In this document: piece after piece, positions 21,510-32,639 of the stretch
Layout: each line of letters begins with the position of its first letter
Position numbering within the stretch: the stretch's first letter is position 1
From: Gracilariopsis chorda
Taxonomy: Eukaryota; Rhodophyta; Florideophyceae; Gracilariales; Gracilariaceae
NCBI GenBank assembly: GCA_003194525.1
Contig: NBIV01000133.1
Coordinates: 147,075 to 211,074, forward strand
DNA: 64,000 nt
Reading direction: 5' to 3'
Made by a program: the position numbers and the translations under genes
The notes under the pieces: generated by a model
Databases searched by the model: none
Told to the model about the DNA's origin: nothing
The model's input: the letters and a program-made list of their open reading frames with translations, nothing else

Positions 21510-24078
21510 CTACGAAAGAACTTCGGGGTACACTACATTACTGGTAGACGTGGTAGCGGCAGGGAGACACGCCACGATGTTGGACGGGTTGGTCGTCCAA
21601 CAAAACGCGACGTACAGCTAGCCATGCGTGAGACAGCCATCACGCAAATCCAGTCAGATGCCACCACTATACGACTGACCCTATGCCTTATTGGTAGTGG
21701 TGGAAAAACAGAAACGTACTGGGAACTGGGTGCAGGTGAAGTTGGGAACTGGAAAGTTGTCGCTTACAGGTCCCCACTGCATGCACGGCAGGCATAGTGC
21801 AGTGTGATGACTTATTCCATAAGCGAGTCTTATGACCAGTACGTTGCTTTGCATGTCTTCCACGGTATAGATGGCACTATTCACGTGGCCGTTTGAGGGA
21901 TCCGAGTGCGAAGAAGCATAACCACAAATCCCTTTTTGAGTTTGAGGCGGTGGTCTGGCAGCGCTAGCACGGCAGTCAGCGTGTTGAGCATCTCGATAGG
22001 TTACTGCAGGGCGGTGCTGTCCTCGTCATCCACCTTGCCTGCACTGAGGTACGTGCGATACGCTCCAGGTATCATGTGGCCTACATAGTCGTTGAGCTCT
22101 GCTAGCCAATAGTTTCGTTCGGTTATAATGACGGTTGACGCTAGCCAATCCGCATCTATGTACCTTTGAGCTATACCATCAAAGACCTTGCGGACAATGT
22201 TAAGGAAGGACTCGACACATTACAGGGAATGTGGCAGGGTGAAGGGGTGCTTTGGGGGGACAGTCCCTGGCAAGCGTCCCTCTCCAATTTCCAAGAGAGT
22301 GTCTTGGAACTGCAATGCCTCTTGTGTCGCTGTAGGATCTTGGCGAAGCGCATAGAGTCGCATGTTCTCAGTGATTGGCAAAGTGCGAAAGTGGTAGAAG
22401 AGAGTTGAGCGTTTGATGCATGCGTTGTCAATCGTGCATCGAGAGCCCCCATGGAAAAAGGGAAGAATCTGCCGAAAGTCGCCAGAGAACAATACGAGTT
22501 TGCCTTTGAAAGGGAGCTGCGAGCGCGTTATGTCACGGAGAGTGCGTTCAACTGCTTCGAAGCAGAAGCAATGACACATTACGATCTCGTCCCAGATAAT
22601 GAGGTCGACGCTTTTCATCCGAATGACCAGGTGCAAGTGGACTGGGATGTTGCACGTGCTCTCAGCGGTAGCTGGGATGGTATTCTAAATACATAGTGGG
22701 CTGTTTGGCCGCCCTCAATCAGTATGGCTGCTACAGCAGACGTAGCCACCTTAAGGACGGACTTGCCACGAAGGCGTAACGTGGCCCGAATTGATTTGGA
22801 GAGAAAGGCCTTCCCGGATGCACCGGTAGCATCCTAGAAAATGACACGAGTGGTCACCTGCGTTTCCAAAAAAGAACCACGAAGACCCTGCAGGCTATCT
22901 GCAGACACTCCGGTAAGGATGGCCCCAACGATATTATTGAACGCCAGCCGCTGAAGCTCATTGAAGAGAGGGAGGGCAGCTATCACAGTTTCTTGTAGAT
23001 GCGAATGAAATTGCTGCGGAAAGAGAGCTGGACCGCGCATTTCCAGTAGGTGTTCCATGGGTGTCGGGAGGCCGTACTTAGACAGAGACACCAATGTGCC
23101 AACTATTTCTTACAGTGCCTTTTGCACTTCTAACAGAATGTAAGAGCTGGCTCTGTCGACTTCAGCCAGTGCTTGCATCATGCTGCGATGTGGAGCCTGT
23201 ATATCCTGCAGGAACATCCATAGATGCTGCTCTCACAAAGTACGTAGGTCTGACGGCTTGCAGTAGAGCAAGATGGTGGCAATCAAATGCCAGAGCGGAA
23301 CAAATGAGGAGTTAAAGGACTCGCCCAGTGCGCGTCTCCACTCTCTGTCGTCGGCAAGAAGGCCCTTCTTTGGGCAGGCCTTTCTGAAGCTACTGCACTG
23401 CTAACCATCAACGGTGCGGAGATGCTGAAAAGAATTATCACCCGCTATATGGGTTAGTAGTAAGCGGAGGTAGTACCGCTCACCCCTGTCGTGGACTGGA
23501 AATATATTTCCGCCCAACGTAATACACACTGCTGCCAGTGACTTTATATAGATCAGCTGTAGCGGCCGCTGAGGAGGGGGTGGGCTGGCATCGAGACACA
23601 AAAAGACTTCGTAGACATGCCCGCGGCTTCTAGCATTTGTTTGACTTGTTCCAAGTAAGGTACCTCTGGAACTGGGCATAAGAGATATGTTGTGCACCGG
23701 GGAACTTTTTGTTGGCCACAAACCACTAATTGAGATTGGTTCCTGCCCGCTCTTTGATAGCAGCAGTTTGCTATTCGCCTTCCCGGAAGAACACCGTACG
23801 GTGATCTTTGAAGTGTACGTCAAGCAGCAGGATTGTACTAACCAATGTCGAACGCAAGGGTCCGCCACACTGCCTCGGAAGCTCACACAACCCCTTCGTC
23901 TTGGAAGTACTGGATCTCTTCGTGACATCCGTTCTCATCTACAATCTTCATAGTTGCTATTTCGGAACTAATGTGAAGTGCAACGCCCTCAGGGAGGGAT
24001 TCTTGGTACTTGAACACTTTCCCGATACTATCGGTTGTGTAGTGTGTATATGAACTACGCCCCACTATGGTGGATATG
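21510..24078 (-). pseudogene. Helitron Rep-helicase gene, degraded (copy 2, another lineage)
   Basis: Successive minus-strand segments line up with a Helitron protein. These are a DENG-EEIQYFQDE segment (about 23,900-23,960), GERYYLRLLLTH...LRTVDG (about 23,401-23,480), a LADDREW-RAL segment, LPLFNELQ, a weak Walker A (ATGASGKA, about 22,810-22,830) and Walker B IIWDE. Then follow LVLFSGDFRQILP (about 22,450-22,495), ERNYWLAELNDYV (about 22,090-22,130), RLKLKKGFVVMLL, FTCTQFPVRFCFSTTTNKA and NVVYPEVL (to 21,510). The PIF1-type helicase unwinds the transposon strand in rolling-circle transposition. The frame is broken by a stop at 22,834, a frameshift near 22,680, a stop straight after TTTNKA and more. 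Not functional. Confidence 0.85.
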
Positions 24079-24800
24079 GACACGTGGGACACGGTTTTGG
24101 GTCAATTGGCGGTTGGCCACAGTAGTGGATGTTGCCACGAAATGTGGAGTATTTTAGTTAATATTATTTATTATTTTCACACCCATTTCTGGGAAGCTAG
24201 TACTTAGTGCGACGGCGCACTGCCGTCGCACCAGTAAACCTTCCCCAACAAGGGACCCCAACCTGGGGAATTGGCTCTAGTTGTTGCCGCTTGCGCGCGT
24301 ACTCTACTCCTCCTTGTAGAGAAACGCCGTAAACCACGGGACATCTAACCCCCTTGCACATCTAAAGAGACCCATCACTGGGAGTATAATTGTTCCAATC
24401 ATATTGGTGTTTCGCCCTGTATAGAGAGTCCTGTCCACCGGCATTGCCGTATCTGTTCGTCGCTCTCGCGACTCACATCGTCCTCTCTTCCTCCTCTTCG
24501 CCCTTCCTTTTCCCCCTTTTTAGGGTAGCACCTCCCGCTATCCGCGGCCCTCGTGTGTGCATCCGCTCACACACCCCGACTTAAGTGGAAACATACCTCT
24601 ACTGAGGATCACACCCCGCTCACGCGGATACCGATTCTTCGCCTTCACCTCCCTGCGCGAGTCGCGACAGGTGTCCCTGGTCTTACAAACCGGCTTCGCT
24701 GTGACACCTCTGGGAGGGCTCTACCCAACTGGGTTCACCTCGTGAGAAGAAGATCCCGAACGTCTTTCGTTGTTTTTCCCCTTTAGGGCATTGCACCACA
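24079..24800 (+). mobile_element. 5' LTR of the gag-protease element
   Basis: Same LTR family as 18,364-19,188 and 34,840-35,702, here in plus orientation, ending TTGCACCACA just before a primer-site-like TGG. The upstream limit is where similarity with the other copies begins (CACGTGGGAC); the true LTR start may be missing. It contains a perfect 10-bp hairpin (24207-24216 with 24222-24231) whose counterparts in the other copies differ in sequence but keep pairing. Confidence 0.6.
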
Positions 24801-24803
24801 AAG

Positions 24804-24821
24804 TGGTCTCCCGACTTAGAA
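24804..24821 (+). promoter_or_regulatory. candidate primer-binding site
   Basis: TGGTCTCCCGACTTAG begins 3 bp after the LTR end, where a reverse-transcription primer site (complement of a tRNA CCA end) is expected. The tRNA is not identified. A small CCCGA/TCGGG hairpin overlaps it. Confidence 0.4.
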
Positions 24822-24905
24822 TCGGGTTTTGTTTTCCCTCTTACGAGGTTTATTTTTATTTACCGGAAGTTCCGTGATCGTTTCCCGTCGTAACAGTATT
24901 TTCTC

Positions 24906-27084
24906 ATGTCCAGAAATACCTCCGATGCGGAGCCAGTGGTTACGCGTAGTCGCTCCCGTGACAATGCGGACACTTCCGAAGTTCGTTTCGTACCACGTAT
25001 CCCTATACGGACAAGTTCCAGCCGTACTGGCGCCGCTTCATCGCGGAATGATACCCCCGACCGGGAACCTCGGAACCTCCTTTTGCCCTCGTTATCACCC
25101 CTGCAGTGGAATGCAGCATCGACTCCGGCTGTTGCCGCAGTTCCCCAGGCAACCCGGCCTGCTCCCGCTGTCGCGGCTTCAAGTCCCCGTGTAATGGGCG
25201 ATAACACCCTCCAGGGGACTTCCCTGGAATCCCAGGTCCGCGCTCTGTGGACCGCCCATGACACCCTTGTAGGGGAACTAAAATCCCTCCAAGAGGTGGT
25301 CTCGGCAACCCCTGAAAAGGAGGTCGCCGAGGAACTCCGTATTTTACGGTCTGACGTCAACTCCGTGTTCGAAAGTTTGGGACAACCCGCCACCTTCATC
25401 GAAGGAGTTGAAGCCCGATCGATTTGATCGGATTGGTGCCCGCTTGGAGACGCTGGAGCAGTTCGTCCTCATGGACAAACCATCCCCGGGTGATCCGGTA
25501 AAAGAGGCATAGCACGACGACCAGCTTGCTGGGAAGAAGAAACGCCGTCATCGACGGAAACACCACCGAAAATATTCGGACTCCGATTCTTCGACATCGT
25601 CGTACTCATCCCGAAACCATTCGGTTAGCTCGGGCTCCTCGGACTCCGACTCGGAGGACGAGAAGCGAGGCTACTCCTCCCGCTCGAAGCGGTCATCGGC
25701 CATTGAAGGGGTGGTCCGAACCCGCCAGAAGGGGAGAAGACACCCCGGTCTCCGGGAATTGAAACCGACAAACCCGGATTACCGGAAGCTTTTATCATAC
25801 CGGTACTACCGGCTCGAAGACTCGTCACTTGGACGTACGCCCCGTGGTACGGGAAAGGTGCGAGAATGCATTAAGCAAATGCAGCTCTCGCTCCGCAACC
25901 AGTATTTTACTGGAGAGGACCCAGTCCTAGTACTGGATTTCCTATCCCGCTTTGTAGCGGAGGCCGATATCTTCGGTATGAATGAGGGACAAGCCTATTT
26001 GGCTTTACCGTATTTCTTACGGGGAGTGGCGGAGGACCAATACAACTCTGTCAGAGGATCTTCTCCTGCCTCCGAGGGAGGAGTTACTTGCTGGCCGGAG
26101 GCTGTGCAGTATCTTCTGCGCTCATAAGCCACCAACACCGCTATTCAGCAGGCTATCCTCGCTTTGCGAGATACACGCCAGCGTGCTGGAGAGACCGAGA
26201 CCGATTACTCGGTGCGCCTTAACAAGGCTTTCCCCAGATGTGGTAACGTATACCCCGCTGGGGAGCGTAGTACCATGTTCATCGATGGTCTTGACCCGGC
26301 AATCCGGAGATAAGTTACCTGTTATCGGGAGGACAAGCGGAGGATCACCTACCTCTAGCTGGTCTAACACGCCCGAGCGGAAGGGGATGCACTTCGTGCA
26401 AGAACTCCCAACAATCGGTCTAAATCCGCCAAGGCGTTGTTGCTGGAAAGCGAAGCTTCCTCTCTCCCGCTCACTGCGGATGGGAACCCTGGACAGGGAT
26501 TTGATACCGTGCATTTGGTGCAGGAGGATGGTGTGTCGATACCCACCAGTGATTTACCGTCAACGACGGAGATGACCCATGATACGGGAACGGAAGACCC
26601 CGTTTTGTACGGTGGTAACAGTCGGGTTCAACCCCAACGACTCCCGTTTTCAAACGGTCAATCCCGTTATCAACGGCCTGGATGGACTGACACCCGCCCT
26701 GCAGTTCGCTTCTCCGATACTCGGAATAATAATCCGCGTGTCGCGGTGCTGGCTCTCATTTGCCACCTGTGCTATGCCCATGGCCATACCTCACCTCAGT
26801 GTATTTGTTCACTGAAGGATATGGCCAAGGTGGTGGCAAATTATGAGGCCCTCACTCCAGAGGAGAAACGTTCCGTCCCGACGGCTTCCTACCTCCGTGC
26901 TAAAACGGACTTTTCCCACGCCCTACCACAGACCCCGCGTGCGCGGCAAGCTTCATACACCCCGATTCGGGAGATCACGCAACCATCCGTTGCAACCCCC
27001 GCTTATGCGGATAGAAACCCCCGTCAACGGGATGAAGCACTCGTTGTCGAGGAAACCAACCCACCGCCGAAGGCGGAAAACTAA
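24906..27084 (+). pseudogene. gag: gag of an LTR retroelement
   Basis: Starts with a true ATG about 105 bp after the LTR. The reading switches frame near 25,420 and then stays in one frame to 27,084 apart from a few stops (for example near 25,510 and 26,125). In order it has a Ser/Arg-rich N-terminus, a short coiled-coil-like segment, a very basic KKKRRHRRKHHRK stretch followed by an Asp/Ser-rich run (about 25,530-25,680), a gag-like helical core (about 25,860-26,230) and a perfect CCHC zinc knuckle (C-x2-C-x4-H-x4-C, 26,761-26,802). It builds the particle core and binds the RNA genome. Only a few lesions, so this is one of the younger elements in the window. Confidence 0.75.
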
Positions 27085-27109
27085 CTGAGGGAGTCTCCCC
27101 TTTGGGAGA
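27075..27109 (+). promoter_or_regulatory. candidate -1 frameshift site between gag and protease
   Basis: The gag frame ends GGAAAACTAA at 27,084 while the protease frame (-1 relative to gag) is already open across that point and has no ATG of its own. A 6-bp hairpin TCTCCC/GGGAGA (27094-27099 with 27104-27109) begins 10 bp after the stop. This geometry suits programmed -1 frameshifting, although the slippery word is not a classic one. Confidence 0.35.
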
Positions 27110-27746
27110 GGCGTCCTCAAGAACGAGGCTGTTGGCGCCCGAGGCGTCCTCGCCTCGCTCCTCGGTGAAAGTCCTCTCGAGGAAAGACACCGCTGACGCG
27201 GACTTTGCGCACCTCGGTGTGTTGCGTCGCCCGTGGATACGGAGTAAAAATCCCCAGATTCCGGGTAGAGTCTTGGTCTTGGCCAAGCGCAATTATAAGG
27301 TCTATGCCGACCTTGGCCTTGATCCCCAGTTTATGGTGAGGTTTCTCACCGTCCTGGATACAGGTGCAGGCCCCAACTTTGTTGAGGAATCAATGTTACC
27401 CCCGCTTGTGCGGTCTCGTATCCGCTCTGACGCGGTCCCCGACATTTCGGATGCGAACAACAATCCGTTACAAACGCTGGGCACGATGGACCTCGTCGTG
27501 AGACTTGGTACCTCTGTGGTGAAGTTGGACTTCATCGTTTGCCGTTCATTGGCAGCACCAGTCATACTGGGATATGATTACTGCAACAGATTTGTCGACG
27601 CAATCAGGCCCCGCCTCAGGCGTGTAGAACTTGACGACGGATCCTCGGTTCCGATTGTTCGCCGCCCGCAAAAGCGGTCCTCTCGGAAACAAGTTCCGCT
27701 CCCTGCTGCCCAGGAACCACCGCCCGCGTCTGGCGAGAAGGCATGA
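27102..27746 (+). CDS. retropepsin-type protease of the gag element
   Basis: An open frame of 214 codons with no in-frame ATG at its start, so it is probably made as a gag fusion. The active-site motif LDTGAGPNFV has its Asp at 27357-27359, and the second conserved element VILGYDYCNRF lies about 80 residues later. It would cut the gag polyprotein. The tail is basic and Pro-rich. No reverse transcriptase follows: the sequence after 27,746 changes to AT-rich DNA of another element, so the rest and the 3' LTR are missing. Confidence 0.75.
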   Translation: MGEASSRTRLLAPEASSPRSSVKVLSRKDTADADFAHLGVLRRPWIRSKNPQIPGRVLVLAKRNYKVYADLGLDPQFMVRFLTVLDTGAGPNFVEESMLPPLVRSRIRSDAVPDISDANNNPLQTLGTMDLVVRLGTSVVKLDFIVCRSLAAPVILGYDYCNRFVDAIRPRLRRVELDDGSSVPIVRRPQKRSSRKQVPLPAAQEPPPASGEKA

Positions 27747-27849
27747 TTTCTAGCTAAGTAAAACTTTGAGATTTTGTACCGTGCAAACGAGAATAACGGT
27801 GCAGCAGACTATCTTCCTAGGTCTACGACGGTAACAATGTAGACTCACA

Positions 27850-28640
27850 TGAATACAGAGATGATTTAGCTATACTTGCAGTTGAGGCTGAGAGTTTTTC
27901 CGTCCTCGAACCATACTATGCCAATATTGCCCACTACCTTTGAGGATTGTCAATAGATGAGAGTGACACTTCATTCGTCAAGCAGTCTTACGTAATGCGA
28001 AGAGGTTTCTTGTCTGCGAAAGAAGAGTATTGAGGAAAGTGGCAAATCATATGCGCGTTATTCCGGATATGACTAAGCGACTGGACACAACTAGGTTTTT
28101 TCATGAGGATATCGGACACTGGGATATTGCAGCCACCCAAAAGTTTACTATTGAGCAGTTTCGGTGGGGAATTATATATCGAAAAGTCAGGGAATACTTG
28201 AAGAGCTGTCACAGATGTCAGAGAATGGGACGACTGCCTTAGTATTACAGCAGCCTTCATACACCCATTTCTTCGCTGTTTGACGTATACTCGATCGATT
28301 TCACCGGCCTGTTTCGTCGTAGAAAGTCGGGATACAGATTTATTTTGGTTTGTGTTGGGCCCCTGACGGGCTGGCCAATCGCTGCACTGACAAACAACTC
28401 TACTTCAAAATTGGTCATCAAATCTGTGTAAAGGTTATTCATCTCTTCATTCGGCCTACTCAGATTTGCTGTTTCAGGCTGTGCAACTTGTTTAGCTTCT
28501 ACCTTACTTGCGGTGCTAATGAATGAGAATTATCTTAAGTTGAAGACTTCCCTAGCTTATGATCCGATGTCAAATGGCAGAGCAGAGAGAATGGTGGGCA
28601 CTCCGAAAAGAGCAAGTGTTTGACTTGGGATGACCAATTG
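27850..28640 (+). pseudogene. gypsy-type integrase remnant
   Basis: The frame 28030-28242 shows the zinc-binding HHCC domain (FHEDIGHWD ... SCHRCQRMG). It is followed after a stop by VYSIDFTGLF (first catalytic Asp region), ILVCVGPLTGWP, and SNGRAERMVG (catalytic Glu region). The segment with the second catalytic Asp is not recognisable. AT-rich, with several stops and frameshifts, and clearly a different element from the gag-protease sequence directly upstream. Confidence 0.65.
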
Positions 28641-29835
28641 TCGTGGAGAAAAAAGCCGTCACTATCGACTTCTTCATGTATTGAAACGCTGATAGCTATA
28701 CTAAAAATATAGTACGGCTTCCAAGCAAAATTCGAAATGGAGATGGTGATAATCATGTAGAAGAACTGCGAGCATCTCACACTCCGAAAACTAGTCAGCT
28801 TGTGAGAAAAACAGGAAAGCTGAGAGAATATTCGAGTAACACTGAAGGCTAATACATTTGTGAAGAACTAAAACCTATCACATCAGTTACGGTTTCAAGA
28901 CCCGAGCTTGAATGCAAAACTAATTCGAAGCAAAAAGACTTCGATATTCCGTCGATGGTCGACAGCATCGTGGCTTCACTGCTGATAGATTCATGGAGTT
29001 TAAGCCTAACATACTGGTACGTATCATAGACAAGGCACTGTCCCCTTTAGCTGTGACCGTGGCTGCCCGATGTGCTCTGGACCTTCTTCGTATGAAGCCT
29101 GGTTTGGAGAACGCTACATTCTCTAGAAACGAGCCGCTTGAGCATATCGCAGTCCTAGCGTTTCTGATATGTTTATTGTGGAAGTAGAAAGTGCTGGCAA
29201 TTGCCCAAAGCAAGCTCTTGATCGTTGATACTAAGGGACATTGTCCATTCGGAGGATAATCCTCAACATGGAAAAGACTTTCGATGCCAAAGTATACGAT
29301 AATACTCAAATACAAGCAGTAGCAACAACACTTGGTATTAGAGATCGTGGGAAGTACAAGTCAGCGCCGATATTATTGCATTATAGTTATCAAAAATGTC
29401 AACGTTGATGATGCCCATTTCCGCATTTTGTTGATGAAGGTTTTCTCTGGATACCGAACGGAATCCATTGAAAGCATTTTCGTGTCCAGCACGTGCTCGT
29501 CTCTGTACATTATTGCTCCCCAGCTGAAGAACTTGTTCCTGTGAAGTGATGCAGAATTTCAAGAATGTGTAGAAAAGAGGCTTCCGCATAACACGAGATA
29601 CACTGTGCAGCGCTTTAAAGAAAGGTCTTGGGCAAATTATGTCAGGTTAGCTCTGAAACACCATAATGAACCCAGGGCACAGGCAATTGAAGAGAATGGA
29701 AATCGAGAATTCGAAACTTGTAGATCACATCCTCGCCATTTTGATCGGACACCGTGTACAACTACTACGTGAATTCATTGAATATAACGGAGCAGCACTT
29801 TCTATTGAATAATCTCTCCGTTATAAGTATTTTTT
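28641..29835. other. degraded element DNA
   Basis: Probably the decayed remainder of the integrase element. Frames of 60-130 codons occur on both strands (for example 28920-29315 minus), but none shows a domain I can name. Confidence 0.35.
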
Positions 29836-30283
29836 CATGTATGAGGGGGATGTTCCTGATTGAAAGGAGGCGTAGCGCCACAAAATCATCTTGCACGCCC
29901 CCGTTTGCGCATGCAAAACGCCCATTTGGCGCCACCCCTCCCTACCATTTAAAAACTTTAGCAATAGCAGCAGCAGCAAAGCTTCCTGCTTACTGGCTGA
30001 CACTCCCATAATGACTGCAGTGCCACCCAGTTACACAAAGCAACATGTCGCGCTTTCTCATCATTGGCTGGCACTGCAGTCAATTTAGGTACCTAAACAA
30101 AAACCATTACGGTTCTACATACTCTAGGCGCCGCGGCGCCCCGTGGGTCTGCGAGTGCTATTGCGAGCGCAAGCGAGCAAAGTGCTCGGAGAGCCTCTGA
30201 ACGCTACTAAATACACAAAGCTACATAAACAACGCGGCGCGCAGCGCCGCCCACGTCCGAAGGCCATTTCCACTTGTCTAACC
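29836..30283 (+). mobile_element. short Helentron-like repeat, isolated unit
   Basis: It has the same start (TGTATGAGGGGGATGTT), GTTTGCGCATGCAAAACGCC block, CAG tract and GC-rich tail (GCAGCGCCGCCC ... CACTTGTCTAAC) as the units in the array at 48,141-52,120. About 450 bp, non-coding. It shows that the family also occurs singly. Confidence 0.75.
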
Positions 30284-31500
30284 TACGTAAGGATTACTCT
30301 GACAACGAGCAAGTTGACCCCTTAGAATACATCAATAAACGAACATTTATTTCCCTCCAAACGAATAGCAAATGGTAATCCACAGATATGCCCTACTTGC
30401 ACGAATCTGTTGAGCACGTGTGTGATCTGTCACTGTCGAAAGCCTCAACTTCTATGAGCCCCGTTGAAACCATCTGACACGTGGATATCTCTGACGTCCA
30501 GCGAACATGCAAATGCTTGCTGCGTCCAATCAGGCAGTAGTCTTTTAATTCCGTGTACACGGTGTCGAATTTCGGGCGGATGGAGCACAAAATCTCTTCC
30601 AAAGAAACAAATTTACAACGCCATGGTGCATATCAATGTGCATCAATGCAGCCTGTATTATGCACGATTTTTTCCAATAATGTGTCCAAGCGCGGTAGAA
30701 TAGCATGCTTATGGTCGCGTAAAAGGCATAGGTGTAGGTATCGAACCTCTCTTTGGGACATATCGGCCATGGTGTTAGAAAATAGTTGAAAATAAGAAGT
30801 AGAGTAAAATAAGTTGTAGGTAGGTGCTCGGAGAAAAGTTTTCTGCGACTTTAGGGTACGCTATAGCTTAATTACACAAACTTCAGCACATTATACCCTA
30901 GGTAAAGTACAAACGTATCCTATTCAAACAACAAAATAAATGAAGTATAGTACAACCTACGTATACCGTTCTAACAAAAATAGTTAGATTTTACGCAGTG
31001 TATACGTAGGCTGCACTGTACTGCAAACGTATGCCTTTCTAACAAAAATGGTTTTAATCTAGGTATTGCATACGTAGGCCACAGATTTCTACAAACGTTG
31101 AAGGCTGTAAGAAGAATCGGAAAGAATTATACGTTGCATACATAAGTAAATTGTACTCGATATGTATTGAAATCTGAAACGATGACCGAGTAAGAATGCA
31201 GTGCATACGTACTTAGTAAAGTAATACATATGTAAACTGTCAAGGCACTGATGGTGTCAGGGATATCTTGAGACAATGGTGACAATATTTATACGTATAT
31301 GTCAGGCGGGAAACTATTTCGTAACACCAGTTCTCTATATAAGGGGCAGAGACGGTACATATTCCATCAAAAGGTGATCATCAAATCTCTTAATCTCTCT
31401 CCTGTTCTCGCAGTCCGACATGAGTTCTTTTTCGCATTGACCACCATCACGACGTGGTGGTCGCCGGTCAGGAGTAGGCCGTCGTCCAAGAGAGAATATA
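30284..31500. other. AT-rich intergenic region with inverted and direct repeats
   Basis: No gene. An 11-bp inverted repeat CCTACGTATAC/GTATACGTAGG (30956-30966 with 31000-31010) lies inside a roughly 70-bp segment that recurs, diverged, immediately after it (TTCTAACAAAAAT ... ATACGTAGGC). A TATATAAGGGG word near 31,333-31,345 may be a core promoter of the following element. Confidence 0.4.
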
Positions 31501-32639
31501 CAGCCCGTGCATCATCGAGACATAACCGAAGAGCTTGCGCAGGTGGACTTAGGAACTAGAACAGAGCATCCTCAAAATTTTATGGAACCCCATAACCCTG
31601 AAGAGATTTACTTGAAGTCCTCTCACTCTTCCGACATTCAACAGGAACGAGATAGGACAGTTATGCAGTTCGGTGGGAGACCTCTCCAAGGCTTTCATTA
31701 TGGAGCAAAATATGTCTGGGATGCAAGGGCAGAAAATATTCGCCAAGGCCTCGCACGTCCAGGCTCTTCATATCCGGAGTACCAACGAATCACTGGCACA
31801 CTTCCAGCGTGTTGTGGGACGGGCATTGCAAACGGCCATCGAGCAACTGGATGTTCTGTCAAAGATTCGGTGTGGGTGCTTCGTATTCGTATGGGCAATT
31901 ATTGTGGCGCAGTTCTGCATGGTGCAGAGACGCAAGGAACGTGCTGTAGATATAAAAGCTCCAGTTCGCTTGGAGTTTCTTTCAGACTAGAGCATATCAA
32001 ATCTCAACTTGAATAAATATATCCCTTACGTCCTTTGAAACAATATCACAACATTTAAATGTGTTATTTCCAACCTTTGTCACATTCATGGATACAAAGT
32101 AGATTTGTGGTGGAGGTCCGTCACTTCTTCGACTTTAAGACAGTGCATCTCTTTCTGTTCCAGGCCAAGACGTGCGCTACACACATTTGTGGTCGCAAGG
32201 TCCTCCCAGTCCTAATTGACGGTATTATTATTCTTTTTCCAAGTAAAGAATGGTGTGGAACCCAGTTATTCGATACTTTGTTCCAAAGTAATAAGGTCTA
32301 TTGCAACCAAGACAAGACATTGTCCCACAGAGGTATAAAAATTTGTTCAGACCAGACGAAAGTGTTTGGAGGAGATCAAATGCGGACCAGTCTACTCTGC
32401 ACATCTCTGCAAAAGCTGTTCAGGAAGGAAAAGTTGTCCGGAATTATCAAGGGGCCCATGAAGCCCGAATCGAGCTGAGCTCCAGTGCAGGACCATTACC
32501 AGAAGACAGCCGAGGCAGAACTCTTGCAGTGAGAGATTTTATCGTAGAGCCAAGTGGACTGTTCAGGTCGGGAGCCCCAGCTGCCCAGCTGGTAGGGGGA
32601 AGAGAATCCCATCACATGTAAACCGGAAACCTTCGACGT
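31501..32639 (+). pseudogene. degraded frames upstream of the Helitron Rep region
   Basis: Plus-strand frames 31507-32016, 31673-31990 and 32059-32478 overlap and are individually unrecognised. One has a hydrophobic stretch. Their position directly before the Rep domain suggests decayed N-terminal Helitron coding sequence, but this is inference. Confidence 0.25.

Noticed and set aside
31331-31430. A TATA word followed by a splice-like CTCGCAG and an ATG
   Set aside because: No coding frame with a recognisable start follows; kept only as a note in the intergenic entry.
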